This document shows positions 8,460-16,528 of a stretch of DNA of 64,000 nucleotides, piece after piece. Numbering within the stretch: position 1 is the stretch's first letter; every line of letters begins with the position of its first letter. The translations under genes and the position numbers were made by a program. Location: contig NZ_VSKS01000008.1 of NCBI RefSeq assembly GCF_008312835.1, positions 248,001-312,000 of the forward strand, written 5' to 3'. Origin of the DNA: Streptomyces marokkonensis (lineage in GTDB: Bacteria > Actinomycetota > Actinomycetes > Streptomycetales > Streptomycetaceae). The notes under the pieces are model-generated. The model had not been told where the DNA came from. It made no database searches and saw only the letters and a list, made by a program, of their open reading frames with translations.

Positions 8460-9259
8460 CGGGTGACGCCCTCCTCCGCGGACTCCTCGGACTCCTCGGA
8501 GCGGTCCCCGGCCGTCTCCTCACCGAGCAGGTCGCGCGCCATGAGGGTGGCTCCGGCGACCGCGCCCGGCATCAGGAACACGGCGACGAACGGTACGAGG
8601 AAGGCCACCGCCAGGGGGGTGCCGAAGCCCCAGACGAGGGTCCTGCGGGACCGCAGCAGCCGCAGCCGCTCGCGCACGTCGACCGCGCGCCGCTGGAGGG
8701 CGACGGCGGTGAGCTCCTCGGTGAGGAAGAACCCGGTGACGAGGAAGCCGACCACCGGTACGACGGTCTGCCCGACCACGGGGACGAACCCCAGCGCGAA
8801 CAGCAGCACGCCCCAGACCAGGGCCCGCACGACGATGCGGAGGCTGTCGCGGGCGGAGATCCACAGCTCTCGCAGCAGGGGCAGCCCGGACTCGGGCGCG
8901 GTGCCGTCGGGCGAGACGTCACGGTCGACCTTCTCGGAGAGGTTCTCGTAGAACGGCTGCCCGATGAGCAGGGTCACCGCGGTGAAGGTGACCACGGACA
9001 GCAGCAGTCCGAGGGCGAACAGGACGGCGGTGAGGAAGCCCCGGAAGAGACCGGCCCAGGGGCTCGACCAGTCGTCGGCGAACGGGGTCGCCCAGGCGAC
9101 GAAGTCCGTGCCCCACAGGGCCAGCGCGACGAGCGCGGCCGCGTAGAGGAGGAGGGTGATCAGGCCCGGCAGGAGTCCGAAGCCGAACTGTCTGCCGTGC
9201 CGGCCCACCCACCGCTGGCCCTTCAGCAAGTACCGGAAACCCACCCCGAGATCGCGCAT
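8456..9259 (-). CDS. EI24-domain (CysZ-like) membrane protein
   Basis: 267 aa with about four to five membrane segments and an N-terminal LGVGFRYLLKGQRWVGRHGR motif typical of actinobacterial EI24 proteins. Related CysZ proteins carry sulfate in gammaproteobacteria, but that role is not established for this branch. The C-terminal tail is acidic (SEESEESAEE). First gene of a two-gene operon with the LysE exporter; ATG 9259 follows AAGGTG. Confidence 0.85.
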   Translation of the reverse strand: MRDLGVGFRYLLKGQRWVGRHGRQFGFGLLPGLITLLLYAAALVALALWGTDFVAWATPFADDWSSPWAGLFRGFLTAVLFALGLLLSVVTFTAVTLLIGQPFYENLSEKVDRDVSPDGTAPESGLPLLRELWISARDSLRIVVRALVWGVLLFALGFVPVVGQTVVPVVGFLVTGFFLTEELTAVALQRRAVDVRERLRLLRSRRTLVWGFGTPLAVAFLVPFVAVFLMPGAVAGATLMARDLLGEETAGDRSEESEESAEEGVTR

Positions 9260-9278
9260 GGGAGCACCTTATCGGGGT

Positions 9279-9315
9279 GGCGGGCCGCGCCCCACGTCCG
9301 AGGGTGCGGCCCGCC
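9279..9315 (-). terminator. Terminator hairpin of the oxidoreductase gene
   Basis: GGCGGGCCGC at 9279-9288 pairs perfectly with GCGGCCCGCC at 9306-9315. On the minus strand it lies about 30 nt beyond the oxidoreductase stop and ahead of the EI24 start, so it would end the upstream message. Confidence 0.6.
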
Positions 9316-9344
9316 CCGACGCGCGACGGCCGGCGGGGGGATCG

Positions 9345-10367
9345 TCAGAGCTTGACGATCATCTTCCCGGTGTTGTCGCCGCGCAGGACGCCGAGGAACG
9401 CCTCGAGGTTGTTCTCGATGCCCTCGACGACCGTCTCGCGGTACTTCAGCTCACCCGAGCGCACCCACGGCCCGACCTCCTGGACGAACTGCGGCTGGAG
9501 GTCGTAGTGGTCACCCACCAGGAAGCCCTCGATGCGGCCCCGGGTCTGGATCAGCCGGGCGAGGTTGCGCGGGCCGGGCGCGGGCTCGGTGTTGTTGTAG
9601 ACGGAGATCATGCCGCAGACGGCGATCCGGCCGCCGTGGTTGAGGGAGCCGATGGCCGCCTCCAGGTGGTCGCCGCCCACGTTGTCGAAGTAGACGTCGA
9701 TCCCGTCGGGGGCGGCGGCGCGCAGCTGGTCGCTCACGGAGCCGTTCCGGTAGTTGAACGCGGCGTCGAAGCCGTACTCCTCGACGAGGAGCCTCACCTT
9801 CTCGTCGGAGCCGGCCGAGCCGATCACCCGCGAGGCCCCCTTGAGCTTCGCGAGCTGCCCGACCTGGCTGCCGACGGCGCCCGCGGCACCGGACACGAAG
9901 ACGGAGTCGCCCTCCTTGAAGGAGGCGGTGCGCAGCAGGCCGGCGTAGGCGGTGAGCCCGGTCATGCCCAGCACGCCCAGGTACGCCGAGAGGGGCGCGG
10001 CCTGCGGGTCCACCGTGACGGCGTTCTTCGCGGCCACGACGGCGTACTCCCGCCAGCCGAAGAAGTGCAGGACGTGGTCGCCGACGGCGATCCCCTCGGC
10101 GTTCGAGGCGACGACCTCGCCGACGGCCCCGCCCTGCATGACCTTGCCCAGCTCGAACGGGGCGACGTAGGACTTGGCGGCACTCATCCGGCCGCGCATG
10201 TACGGGTCGACGGAGAGGTACATGTTCCGTACCAGGACCTCGCCCTCACCCGGTGCGGGCACCTCCGCCTCGACGAGGGCGAAGTCCTCGGGCTTCGGCC
10301 AGCCGACGGGCCGGCTCAGCAGATGCCACTCGCGGCCGGTGGCGGGGGGCGTGGGGGCGTCGGACAT
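9345..10367 (-). CDS. NADP-dependent medium-chain oxidoreductase (PTGR/enone-reductase type)
   Basis: 340 aa from ATG 10367 (GAGGAAAGG upstream). Zinc-free MDR family like leukotriene-B4 dehydrogenase and curcumin reductase: the N-terminus has WHLLSRPVGWPKPEDF and YLSVDPYMRGRM, and the Rossmann fold has FVSGAAGAVGSQVGQLAKLKG followed by VIGSAGSDEK. No structural Cys cluster is seen. Members reduce alpha,beta-unsaturated carbonyls, so a detoxification role is plausible. It is transcribed divergently from a MarR regulator whose likely operator lies within this gene's promoter. Confidence 0.9.
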   Translation of the reverse strand: MSDAPTPPATGREWHLLSRPVGWPKPEDFALVEAEVPAPGEGEVLVRNMYLSVDPYMRGRMSAAKSYVAPFELGKVMQGGAVGEVVASNAEGIAVGDHVLHFFGWREYAVVAAKNAVTVDPQAAPLSAYLGVLGMTGLTAYAGLLRTASFKEGDSVFVSGAAGAVGSQVGQLAKLKGASRVIGSAGSDEKVRLLVEEYGFDAAFNYRNGSVSDQLRAAAPDGIDVYFDNVGGDHLEAAIGSLNHGGRIAVCGMISVYNNTEPAPGPRNLARLIQTRGRIEGFLVGDHYDLQPQFVQEVGPWVRSGELKYRETVVEGIENNLEAFLGVLRGDNTGKMIVKL

Positions 10368-10408
10368 GACCGGGCACCTTTCCTCGAAATACTTCATTAC
10401 CTGAAACA

Positions 10409-10438
10409 ACCATGCGGCTGAATATTTCAGGATGTCAA
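10409..10438 (-). promoter_or_regulatory. Promoter of the oxidoreductase gene
   Basis: On the minus strand a perfect -35 TTGACA (complement of 10433-10438) is followed after 18 bp by a weak -10 CATGGT (complement of 10409-10414). The spacer contains the palindrome at 10418-10430, the usual place for a repressor to block RNA polymerase. Confidence 0.6.
10418..10430. promoter_or_regulatory. Candidate MarR operator
   Basis: CTGAATATTTCAG is a perfect palindrome (5-bp arms, TAT centre) inside the -35/-10 spacer of the divergent oxidoreductase promoter. A related half-match, TTCATTACCTGAA, lies at 10393-10405. AT-rich palindromes of this size are typical of MarR proteins. Confidence 0.6.
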
Positions 10439-10460
10439 GCAAGTGGGTACCCTGGAGAGC

Positions 10461-10904
10461 ATGGCCACACCCCGCACCACGCCCAGCCGCCCCGACGCCC
10501 TCACCCTGGAGGTCGTCGAGCTCATCGGTTCGGTGGTGGCCCGCTACCACGAGGAGTACGAGGAGGCGGCCGCCGGTCACGCGCTGACGGGCGCCCAGGC
10601 GAGGCTGCTGAGCCTGCTGTGCCTGGAGCCGCTCCCCATGCGGAGGCTGGCGCAGCGGCTGAAGTGCGAGCCGTCGAACGTCACCGGCATCGTCGACCGG
10701 CTGGAGTCGCGGGGCCTGGTGGAGCGCCGTCCGGACCCGGCGGACCGGCGCGTGAAACTGGCGGCCGCGACGCCGGAGGGGCGGCAGGTGGCGCGGAACA
10801 TGCAGAACTCCCTGCGGTTCGCGCGCGAGCCGCTCGCGGGGCTGTCGGAGGAGGAGCGGGTGGCGCTGCGGGACGCCCTGCGCAGGATGCTGAGCGCGGA
10901 CTGA
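10461..10904 (+). CDS. MarR-family transcriptional regulator
   Basis: 147 aa from ATG 10461 with GGAGA four bases upstream; an in-frame GTG at 10443 is possible but has no ribosome site. Winged-helix core: LTGAQARLLSLLCLEPLPMRRLAQRLKCE.. then NVTGIVDRLESRGLVERRPDPADRR, the recognition helix and wing. Acts as a dimer on palindromic DNA. The divergent layout predicts that it represses the oxidoreductase and itself, relieved by a reactive or aromatic ligand (family inference). Confidence 0.92.
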   Translation: MATPRTTPSRPDALTLEVVELIGSVVARYHEEYEEAAAGHALTGAQARLLSLLCLEPLPMRRLAQRLKCEPSNVTGIVDRLESRGLVERRPDPADRRVKLAAATPEGRQVARNMQNSLRFAREPLAGLSEEERVALRDALRRMLSAD

Positions 10905-10935
10905 GCGGCGCGCTCCGCGGGAGCCGGCGGTCGGC

Positions 10936-11736
10936 TCAGGTGCACCACCACAGGAACCGGTCGCAGGTCCGCGTGGGTTCCGGCTCCGGTTCGGGCTTCT
11001 CGGTGGTCGGCTCCGGCTCCGGGGTCTCCGGTCCGGTCGGGGGCTCTGCGGACGGAGGCGTCGCCGGGTCGGCCGGGGGCGTGGTCGCGGGCGCCGACGA
11101 GGCGTCCTCCGCGGTCTCCTCCTCCGCCTCCTCCGACTCCTCGCTCTCGGGTGACGCGGAAGGCGACGGCGAGTCGGACGCCCCGGGGCCGGGGGACACG
11201 CCGGGCGTCCGGGTGGGCGCGGCGCCACCGGCCTGCCCGGTCGGCTCCACCTTCGCCGACCCGCCGTCGGGCGACTCCCCGGCCGCCGCCGGTTCCGGCT
11301 TCGGTCCGGGCGCGTCCAGCCCGAGTTCCGCGAGGCTCAGTCCGCCTGCCGCGAGGACGAATCCGGCCGCGATCAGCAGGGTGCGGTTCCGCCGTCGGCG
11401 GTGCGCCGCGGCCTTGCGGTCCCGGCGGCTCTGCCCCGGCGACGACCCCCCGTCCTCCGGCCCACGCCCCCGGCGCCGGGCGGCACGACGACCCCGCGGC
11501 TCCTCGTCGTCACATTCCCGTGACTCCCCGCCGTAGCGCCCGGCGGGCTCGTCGACGGGTTCCCCGTCCTCCGCCGCTCCCGCGTCGTCCGCGGGTGCCT
11601 CCGCTCCGGCCCCGTACCCCTCGGGCGCGGCGGGCTCCTGCGGCGGGTGGGCGCGGAGCGTCTCGACGGGCGTGCCGCAGCCGGGGCAGGCCAGGGCGCC
11701 GTTGAGGTGCCGTCGGCACGGGTGGCAAAAGTCCAT
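10936..11736 (-). CDS. SCO2400-family zinc-ribbon membrane protein
   Basis: 266 aa. The N-terminus has two CxxC pairs (CHPCRRHLNGALACPGCG) forming a likely zinc ribbon, followed by an acidic disordered stretch, a basic RRDRKAAAHRRRR patch and one membrane helix (TLLIAAGFVLAAGGL). The outer part is a long Pro/Ser/Glu-rich linker ending in CDRFLWWCT, a short tail with two Cys and three aromatic residues. The layout suggests a cytoplasmic zinc ribbon and an extracytoplasmic stalk. Function unknown; matches the Streptomyces SCO2400 family by architecture and position. Confidence 0.8.
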   Translation of the reverse strand: MDFCHPCRRHLNGALACPGCGTPVETLRAHPPQEPAAPEGYGAGAEAPADDAGAAEDGEPVDEPAGRYGGESRECDDEEPRGRRAARRRGRGPEDGGSSPGQSRRDRKAAAHRRRRNRTLLIAAGFVLAAGGLSLAELGLDAPGPKPEPAAAGESPDGGSAKVEPTGQAGGAAPTRTPGVSPGPGASDSPSPSASPESEESEEAEEETAEDASSAPATTPPADPATPPSAEPPTGPETPEPEPTTEKPEPEPEPTRTCDRFLWWCT

Positions 11737-11814
11737 GACGCGGGAAGGTTAGGTTCCGGTCCGCTCCGCTTCCTAGGCCTTGCTGTGAAGGTTTGGTGCG
11801 GACCATTGCCCATA

Positions 11815-11835
11815 GGTTTCGAAACTGCCGAAACC
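11815..11835. promoter_or_regulatory. Palindrome upstream of the SCO2400-family gene
   Basis: GGTTTCG at 11815-11821 and CGAAACC at 11829-11835 are perfect inverted arms seven bases apart. It lies between the divergent SCO2400-family gene and the sugar operon promoter. It resembles an operator, but I cannot name the regulator. Confidence 0.35.
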
Positions 11836-11852
11836 GTTATGCGCGTGACCCA

Positions 11853-11882
11853 TTGACACCCCCGCCACCCCGTCCTTACTGT
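11853..11882 (+). promoter_or_regulatory. Housekeeping-type promoter of the sugar-oxidation operon
   Basis: TTGACA at 11853-11858, an 18-bp spacer and TACTGT at 11877-11882, a good Streptomyces HrdB-type match. The start point should fall near 11889, just before the operator at 11893-11921. Confidence 0.65.
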
Positions 11883-11892
11883 CACGCCAGCA

Positions 11893-11921
11893 TTTCGAAC
11901 GTGTGACGAAATATCGAACAC
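11893..11921. promoter_or_regulatory. IclR-type operator of the sugar-oxidation operon
   Basis: Contains TTTCG at 11893-11897 inverted against CGAAA at 11907-11911, and the 15-mer CGAAATATCGAACAC at 11907-11921. The same 15-mer occurs at 14253-14267, and GAAATCTCGAAC occurs ahead of the IclR gene near 36.8 kb. The GAAATNTCGAAC core begins 25 bp after the -10 box at both promoters, which predicts repression by a roadblock or by occluding the start region. Confidence 0.6.
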
Positions 11922-11977
11922 GTCGAACCGCAGGCACCGATGACAGGGTCCACAACCGCAGCGAGGGGCGAACTGCC

Positions 11978-13141
11978 GTGCGCATCACCGGAATCAGCAC
12001 ACACGTGGTCGGGACGCCGTGGCGCAACCTGACGTACGTCCAGGTGCACACCGACGAGGGCATCACCGGAGTCGGCGAGACCCGGATGCTGGGCCACACC
12101 GACGCCCTCCTGGGTTACCTGAAGGAAGCCGAGGTCAACCACATTCTCGGCGCCGACCCGTTCGCTGTCGAGGACCTCGTCCGCCGGATGAAGTACGGCG
12201 ACTACGGCCGCGCCGGCGAGATCGTGATGTCCGGTATCGCCGTCGTCGAGATGGCCTGCTGGGACATCAAGGGCAAGGCCCTCGGTGTGCCCGTCTGGCA
12301 GCTGCTCGGCGGCAAGGTCACCGACAAGGTGAAGGCGTACGCCAACGGCTGGTACACCACCGAGCGCACCCCGGAGGCGTACCACAAGGCCGCGCGGACC
12401 GTGATGGAGCGCGGTTACCGGGCGCTGAAGATCGACCCGTTCGGCACCGGTCACTTCGAACTCGACCACCGGCAGACCCTGTACGCCGTCTCCCTGATCG
12501 AGGCGGTCCGCGACGCCATCGGCCCCGACGCCGAGCTGATGCTGGAGATGCACGGCCGGTTCTCCCCCGCCACCGCCGTCCGCCTCGCCAAGGAGCTCGC
12601 GCCCTTCCAGCCGGCCTGGCTGGAGGAGCCGGTCCCGCCGGAGAACCTCAAGGCGCTGGAGAAGGTCGCCGCCAAGGTCGACATGCCGGTCGCCACCGGC
12701 GAACGCATCCACGACCGCATCGAGTTCCGCGAGCTGTTCGAGAGCCAGGCGGTCGACATCCTCCAGCCGGACGTGGGCCACATCGGCGGCATCTGGGAGA
12801 CCCGCAAGCTCGCGGCGACCGCCGAGACGCACTACATGCTGGTCGCCCCGCACAACGTCGGCGGCCCCGTGCTCACCGCCGCCTCCCTCCAGGTCGGCTT
12901 CACCTCACCGAACTTCAAGATCCTGGAGCACTTCAACGACTTCGCGGACGCGGAGATCAAGAAGGTCGTCAAGGGCGCTCCCCAGGTGAACCCGGAGGAC
13001 GGCTGCTTCCACCTCTCCGACGCCCCCGGCCTCGGTGTGGAGCTGGACGTCGACGCGGCGGCCGAGTTCCCGCAGCAGCAGGCCCGGTTCGACCTGTGGG
13101 CCGAGGGCTGGGAGCAGCGCAAGCCGAAGGGCACGAAGTGA
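11978..13141 (+). CDS. dgoD: Sugar-acid dehydratase, D-galactonate dehydratase type
   Basis: 387 aa from GTG 11978 (GAGGGG upstream); the in-frame sequence before it reads as operator DNA. Enolase superfamily, mandelate racemase subgroup. The metal ligands are Glu190 (LEMHGRF), Glu216 (WLEEPVPPE) and Glu242 (ATGERIH), spaced 26 and 26, and the catalytic His are His192 and His292 (APHNVGGP). Each position is offset by seven from Asp183, His185, Glu209, Glu235 and His285 of E. coli D-galactonate dehydratase as I recall them. It would dehydrate an aldonate to a 2-keto-3-deoxy acid. Cytoplasmic. The next gene overlaps by 4 bp. Exact substrate (galactonate or a relative) is inference. Confidence 0.8.
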   Translation: MRITGISTHVVGTPWRNLTYVQVHTDEGITGVGETRMLGHTDALLGYLKEAEVNHILGADPFAVEDLVRRMKYGDYGRAGEIVMSGIAVVEMACWDIKGKALGVPVWQLLGGKVTDKVKAYANGWYTTERTPEAYHKAARTVMERGYRALKIDPFGTGHFELDHRQTLYAVSLIEAVRDAIGPDAELMLEMHGRFSPATAVRLAKELAPFQPAWLEEPVPPENLKALEKVAAKVDMPVATGERIHDRIEFRELFESQAVDILQPDVGHIGGIWETRKLAATAETHYMLVAPHNVGGPVLTAASLQVGFTSPNFKILEHFNDFADAEIKKVVKGAPQVNPEDGCFHLSDAPGLGVELDVDAAAEFPQQQARFDLWAEGWEQRKPKGTK

Positions 13142-14142
13142 GCACCGCCGTCGTCGTCGACGGACCCGGCGAGCACCGCCTGGTCCCGCACGAGCCGCGC
13201 GAACCCGGTCCCGGCGAAGCCCTGATCGGCGTCCACGCGGCCGGTGTCTGCGGCAGTGACCGCGAGGTGTACCAGGGCAACCGGCCCGAGGGGTACGTGC
13301 GTTACCCGCTGACGCCGGGTCATGAGTGGTCCGGGACCGTGCGGCGGGTGGGCGCGGGGGTGCCGGGGTCGCTCGTCGGCCGCAAGGTCGTCGGTGAGGG
13401 GTTCCGCAACTGCCAGGTCTGCGACCGCTGTCACGCCGGCGAGACGACCCTGTGCTCGGCGGGCTACGAGGAGACCGGGTTCACCCAGCCGGGTGCCATG
13501 GCCGCCACGCTGACCCTGCCCGCCCGGCTGCTGCACGTCCTCCCGGACGACGCCGACCTGAGCGCCGCCGCGCTCCTCGAACCGGCCGCCTGCGTCGCGG
13601 CCGCCGCGCTGAAGGCGAACGCGGTGCCCGGTGAGCGGGTCGCCGTCGTCGGCACGGGCACGCTCGGCATGTTCGCCGTGCAGTTCCTGAGGGCGACCTC
13701 ACCGTCCGAGCTGCTGGTCGTCGGCACCCGGGGCGACCGGGAGGCCCTGTCGCGGCAGTTCGGGGCGACCGGCTTCCGCACCAAGGACGGGCCCCTCCCG
13801 GACCACTTCGACGTCGTGATCGAGACCGCCGGATCCGCGGACGCGGCCCGTACGGCCGCCTCGCTGCTGAGGCGCGGCGGGCGGCTGGTGCTCACCGGCA
13901 TCCCGGCGCCGGGCGCCGACGGCCTCGACCCGACGGACCTGGTCGTCCGGCAGCTGGAGGTGCACACCGTCTTCGGCGCGCCGCCGGACGCCTGGGCGCA
14001 CACCGTGCGGGTGTTCGCCGCCGGGCTGCTCGATCCGCTGCCCCTGGTGACCCACGAGCTGCCGCTCGACGGGTTCCCGGAGGCCATCGAGCTGGCCGGG
14101 TCCGGCGACCCGAAGGTGGGCAAGGTCCTCCTGCGTCCCTGA
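13138..14142 (+). CDS. Zinc-dependent medium-chain (sugar) dehydrogenase
   Basis: 334 aa from GTG 13138, overlapping the upstream stop as GTGA. Catalytic zinc ligands are the Cys of AAGVCGSDREVY and His of GHEW; a structural zinc site is formed by four Cys in NCQVCDRCHAGETTLC. The Rossmann motif is VVGTGTLGMFAVQFL. It oxidises a polyol or aldose with NAD(P). Coupling to a DgoD-type dehydratase suggests it supplies the aldonolactone or acts on a pathway intermediate. A perfect 12-bp hairpin follows directly. Confidence 0.85.
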   Translation: MSTAVVVDGPGEHRLVPHEPREPGPGEALIGVHAAGVCGSDREVYQGNRPEGYVRYPLTPGHEWSGTVRRVGAGVPGSLVGRKVVGEGFRNCQVCDRCHAGETTLCSAGYEETGFTQPGAMAATLTLPARLLHVLPDDADLSAAALLEPAACVAAAALKANAVPGERVAVVGTGTLGMFAVQFLRATSPSELLVVGTRGDREALSRQFGATGFRTKDGPLPDHFDVVIETAGSADAARTAASLLRRGGRLVLTGIPAPGADGLDPTDLVVRQLEVHTVFGAPPDAWAHTVRVFAAGLLDPLPLVTHELPLDGFPEAIELAGSGDPKVGKVLLRP

Positions 14143-14146
14143 ACCC

Positions 14147-14181
14147 ACGCCGGTACGGCCTGACGGGTTCCGTACCGGCGT
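14147..14181 (+). terminator. Terminator inside the sugar locus
   Basis: ACGCCGGTACGG at 14147-14158 pairs perfectly with CCGTACCGGCGT at 14170-14181, four bases after the dehydrogenase stop. It separates the two enzyme genes from the following gene and transporter, which have their own operator. Confidence 0.7.
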
Positions 14182-14252
14182 CCCACCCGCCTTCCCTTCC
14201 ACTCCCTCGCTCCGGACCCGCCCGACGCGCACCCCGGGCCGCGAACCTCGTC

Positions 14253-14267
14253 CGAAATATCGAACAC
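14253..14267. promoter_or_regulatory. Second copy of the sugar-regulon operator
   Basis: CGAAATATCGAACAC, identical over 15 bases to 11907-11921, lies 12 nt before the GTG start of the next gene. No convincing -35/-10 pair is visible nearby, so the promoter it controls is not defined. Confidence 0.6.
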
Positions 14268-14279
14268 AAAGGACACCCT

Positions 14280-15248
14280 GTGACCGACGCTTCCGCCAAG
14301 GCGCCCCGCCGGCCCGGTGAGCAGGCGCTCACCGCGCTGGGCCTGGGCGCACCCGCCCTCGATCCCGCCGACGCCTCGCCGCACACCTTCCCCGGCGGCG
14401 GCCGCTGGCGCACCGAGATCCCCTCGTGCGAGGGGCCCGAGGCGCTGGCGGTGGTCCTGAAGGAGGCCTCGCGCCTCGATGTGCCGATCCACCGGATCAG
14501 CCAGGGCAGCGGCGTGTGGATGCTGACCGACGCCGAGATCACCGAGATGGCCGAGGCGACCGCGGAGCGGGACATCGAGCTCTGTCTGTTCACCGGCCCG
14601 CGCGGCACCTGGGACATCGGCGGCTCGATCCGCACCGACTCGCACGGCGCGGGACTGCGCGCCCGGGGCCACGACGCGGTCGCCGGCTGCGTCGAGGACG
14701 CCGTACGGGCGACCGAACTGGGCGTCAGGTGCCTGCTGGTCGCCGACGAGGGCGTGCTGTGGACGCTGCACCGGGCGCGGACGGCGGGACTGCTCCCGGC
14801 CGACACCACCCTGAAGGTCTCGGCGCTCGTCGGGCCGGTCAACCCGGCCTCGTACGCGGTCTACGAGCGGCTCGGCGCCGACTCCGTCAACGTGCCCTCC
14901 GATCTGACCCTGGCTCACCTCACCGAGATCCGCCGGGTCTCGGCCGCCCCGATGGACATGTACATCGAGGCCCCGGACGACCTGGGCGGCTACGTGCGGA
15001 TGTACGAGGTCGCCGAGCTCATCCGGCGCGGCGCCCCGCTGTACCTGAAGTTCGGCCTGGCGAAGGCGCCCGGGATCTACCCGTACGGGCACCACCTGCG
15101 CGAACTCACCCTGGCCACCGCGAAGGAACGGGTGCGGCGCGGCCGGCTGGCGCTGGACCTGCTGGCCCGCCACGGCGCGGACGGCGACATGGCACCGCTC
15201 GGCACCCGGCTTCCCGGCGAACTGAGCCGGTTCGACACCTCCTCATAA
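14280..15248 (+). CDS. Uncharacterised 322-aa protein of the sugar operon
   Basis: GTG 14280 follows AAAGGA. The protein has no signal peptide or membrane segment. Repeating beta-strand/helix units ([68 protein letters not shown]) suggest a TIM barrel, with acidic residues and His at strand ends. It may be related to U32-peptidase or sugar lyase/isomerase barrels, but I do not recognise a specific family. Its place between the dehydratase/dehydrogenase and importer genes, behind the shared operator, points to a catabolic step such as cleavage or isomerisation of the sugar acid. That is inference from position only. Confidence 0.8.
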   Translation: MTDASAKAPRRPGEQALTALGLGAPALDPADASPHTFPGGGRWRTEIPSCEGPEALAVVLKEASRLDVPIHRISQGSGVWMLTDAEITEMAEATAERDIELCLFTGPRGTWDIGGSIRTDSHGAGLRARGHDAVAGCVEDAVRATELGVRCLLVADEGVLWTLHRARTAGLLPADTTLKVSALVGPVNPASYAVYERLGADSVNVPSDLTLAHLTEIRRVSAAPMDMYIEAPDDLGGYVRMYEVAELIRRGAPLYLKFGLAKAPGIYPYGHHLRELTLATAKERVRRGRLALDLLARHGADGDMAPLGTRLPGELSRFDTSS

Positions 15249-15382
15249 CGTTCCGGAAAAGCGGCTTCACAGAAGTGGACACAGCCGCGCACAATCCCAC
15301 ACACCCGCTCCCGGCTCCTGGTCCACCCCGCACAGCGCCCCGCTCGCCAGACCGATCTGCCCACACATCAAGGATGATGATC

Positions 15383-16495
15383 ATGCGTAATCGCAGAGCC
15401 GCACTCGCCGCCCTGGCCACCGCCGCCTCGCTCGCCCTCACCCTGACCGCCTGCGGCCAGAACAGCGAGGGCGGCAGCGAGGAGGACAAGGGGAGCTCCG
15501 AGGGAGCCACCGTCGGCATCGCGATGCCGACCAAGTCCTCGGAGCGCTGGATCGCCGACGGCAACAACGTCAAGAAGCTCCTGGAGGACAAGGGCTACAA
15601 GACGAAGCTGGCCTACGGCGAGGACGACCCCGACCAGCAGGTCGCCCAGATCGAGAACATGATCACGCAGGGCGTGAAGGCCCTGATCGTCGCCGCGATC
15701 GACAACAAGTCGATGAACAACGTCCTGCAGCAGGCCAAGGACGCCGACATCCCGGTGATCTCCTACGACCGCCTCATCCTCGGCACGGAGAACGTCGACT
15801 ACTACGCCTCGTTCGACAACGAGAAGGTCGGCGAGCTCCAGGGCACCTACATCGTCGAGAAGCTCGGCCTGAAGGACGGCGGCAAGAAGGGCCCCTTCAA
15901 CATCGAGCTGTTCGCCGGCTCCAACGACGACAACAACACGCGCTACTTCTTCCAGGGCGCGATGAACGTCCTGCAGCCCTACATCGACAAGAAGCAGCTC
16001 GTCGTCAGGTCCGAGCAGACCGAGCTGAACCAGGTCACCACCCTGCGCTGGGACGGCGGCACCGCGCAGAAGCGCATGGACGACATCCTGACCTCCGCCT
16101 ACCGCAGCGACCGGGTGGACGCGGTGCTCTCGCCGTACGACGGCATCTCCATCGGCATCCTGTCCGCCCTGAAGTCGGACGGCTACGGCGGCAAGGACAA
16201 GCCGCTGCCGGTCGTCACCGGGCAGGACGCCGAGGTCGCCTCGGTGAAGTCGATCATCGCCGACCAGCAGTCGATGACCGTCTACAAGGACACCCGCGAA
16301 CTCGCCAAGGTGGCCACCGGCATGGTCGACGCGCTGCTCAACGACAAGAAGCCGGAGACCAACGACACCAAGACCTACGACAACGGCGCGAAGGTCGTCC
16401 CGGCCTACCTGCTGGAGCCGGTCGCGGTGGACAAGGAGAACTACCAGGAGGCCGTCGTCGACTCCGGATACATCAAGGAAAGCGACCTCAACTGA
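15383..16495 (+). CDS. chvE: Sugar-binding lipoprotein of an ABC importer (ChvE type)
   Basis: 370 aa from ATG 15383 (AGGA eight bases upstream; two further ATGs at 15374 and 15377 are in frame). Lipoprotein signal with lipobox LTAC. Periplasmic-binding fold type [18 protein letters not shown], a [31 protein letters not shown] hinge region, and [16 protein letters not shown]. This matches the multiple-monosaccharide binding proteins that pair with GguA/GguB (MmsA/MmsB), which bind arabinose, galactose, glucose or xylose. Upstream 15249-15382 holds no clear promoter or terminator, so read-through from 14280 is likely. Confidence 0.9.
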   Translation: MRNRRAALAALATAASLALTLTACGQNSEGGSEEDKGSSEGATVGIAMPTKSSERWIADGNNVKKLLEDKGYKTKLAYGEDDPDQQVAQIENMITQGVKALIVAAIDNKSMNNVLQQAKDADIPVISYDRLILGTENVDYYASFDNEKVGELQGTYIVEKLGLKDGGKKGPFNIELFAGSNDDNNTRYFFQGAMNVLQPYIDKKQLVVRSEQTELNQVTTLRWDGGTAQKRMDDILTSAYRSDRVDAVLSPYDGISIGILSALKSDGYGGKDKPLPVVTGQDAEVASVKSIIADQQSMTVYKDTRELAKVATGMVDALLNDKKPETNDTKTYDNGAKVVPAYLLEPVAVDKENYQEAVVDSGYIKESDLN

Positions 16496-16528
16496 CCGCC
16501 GGACCACCACGGATTGGAAGGCACGACC

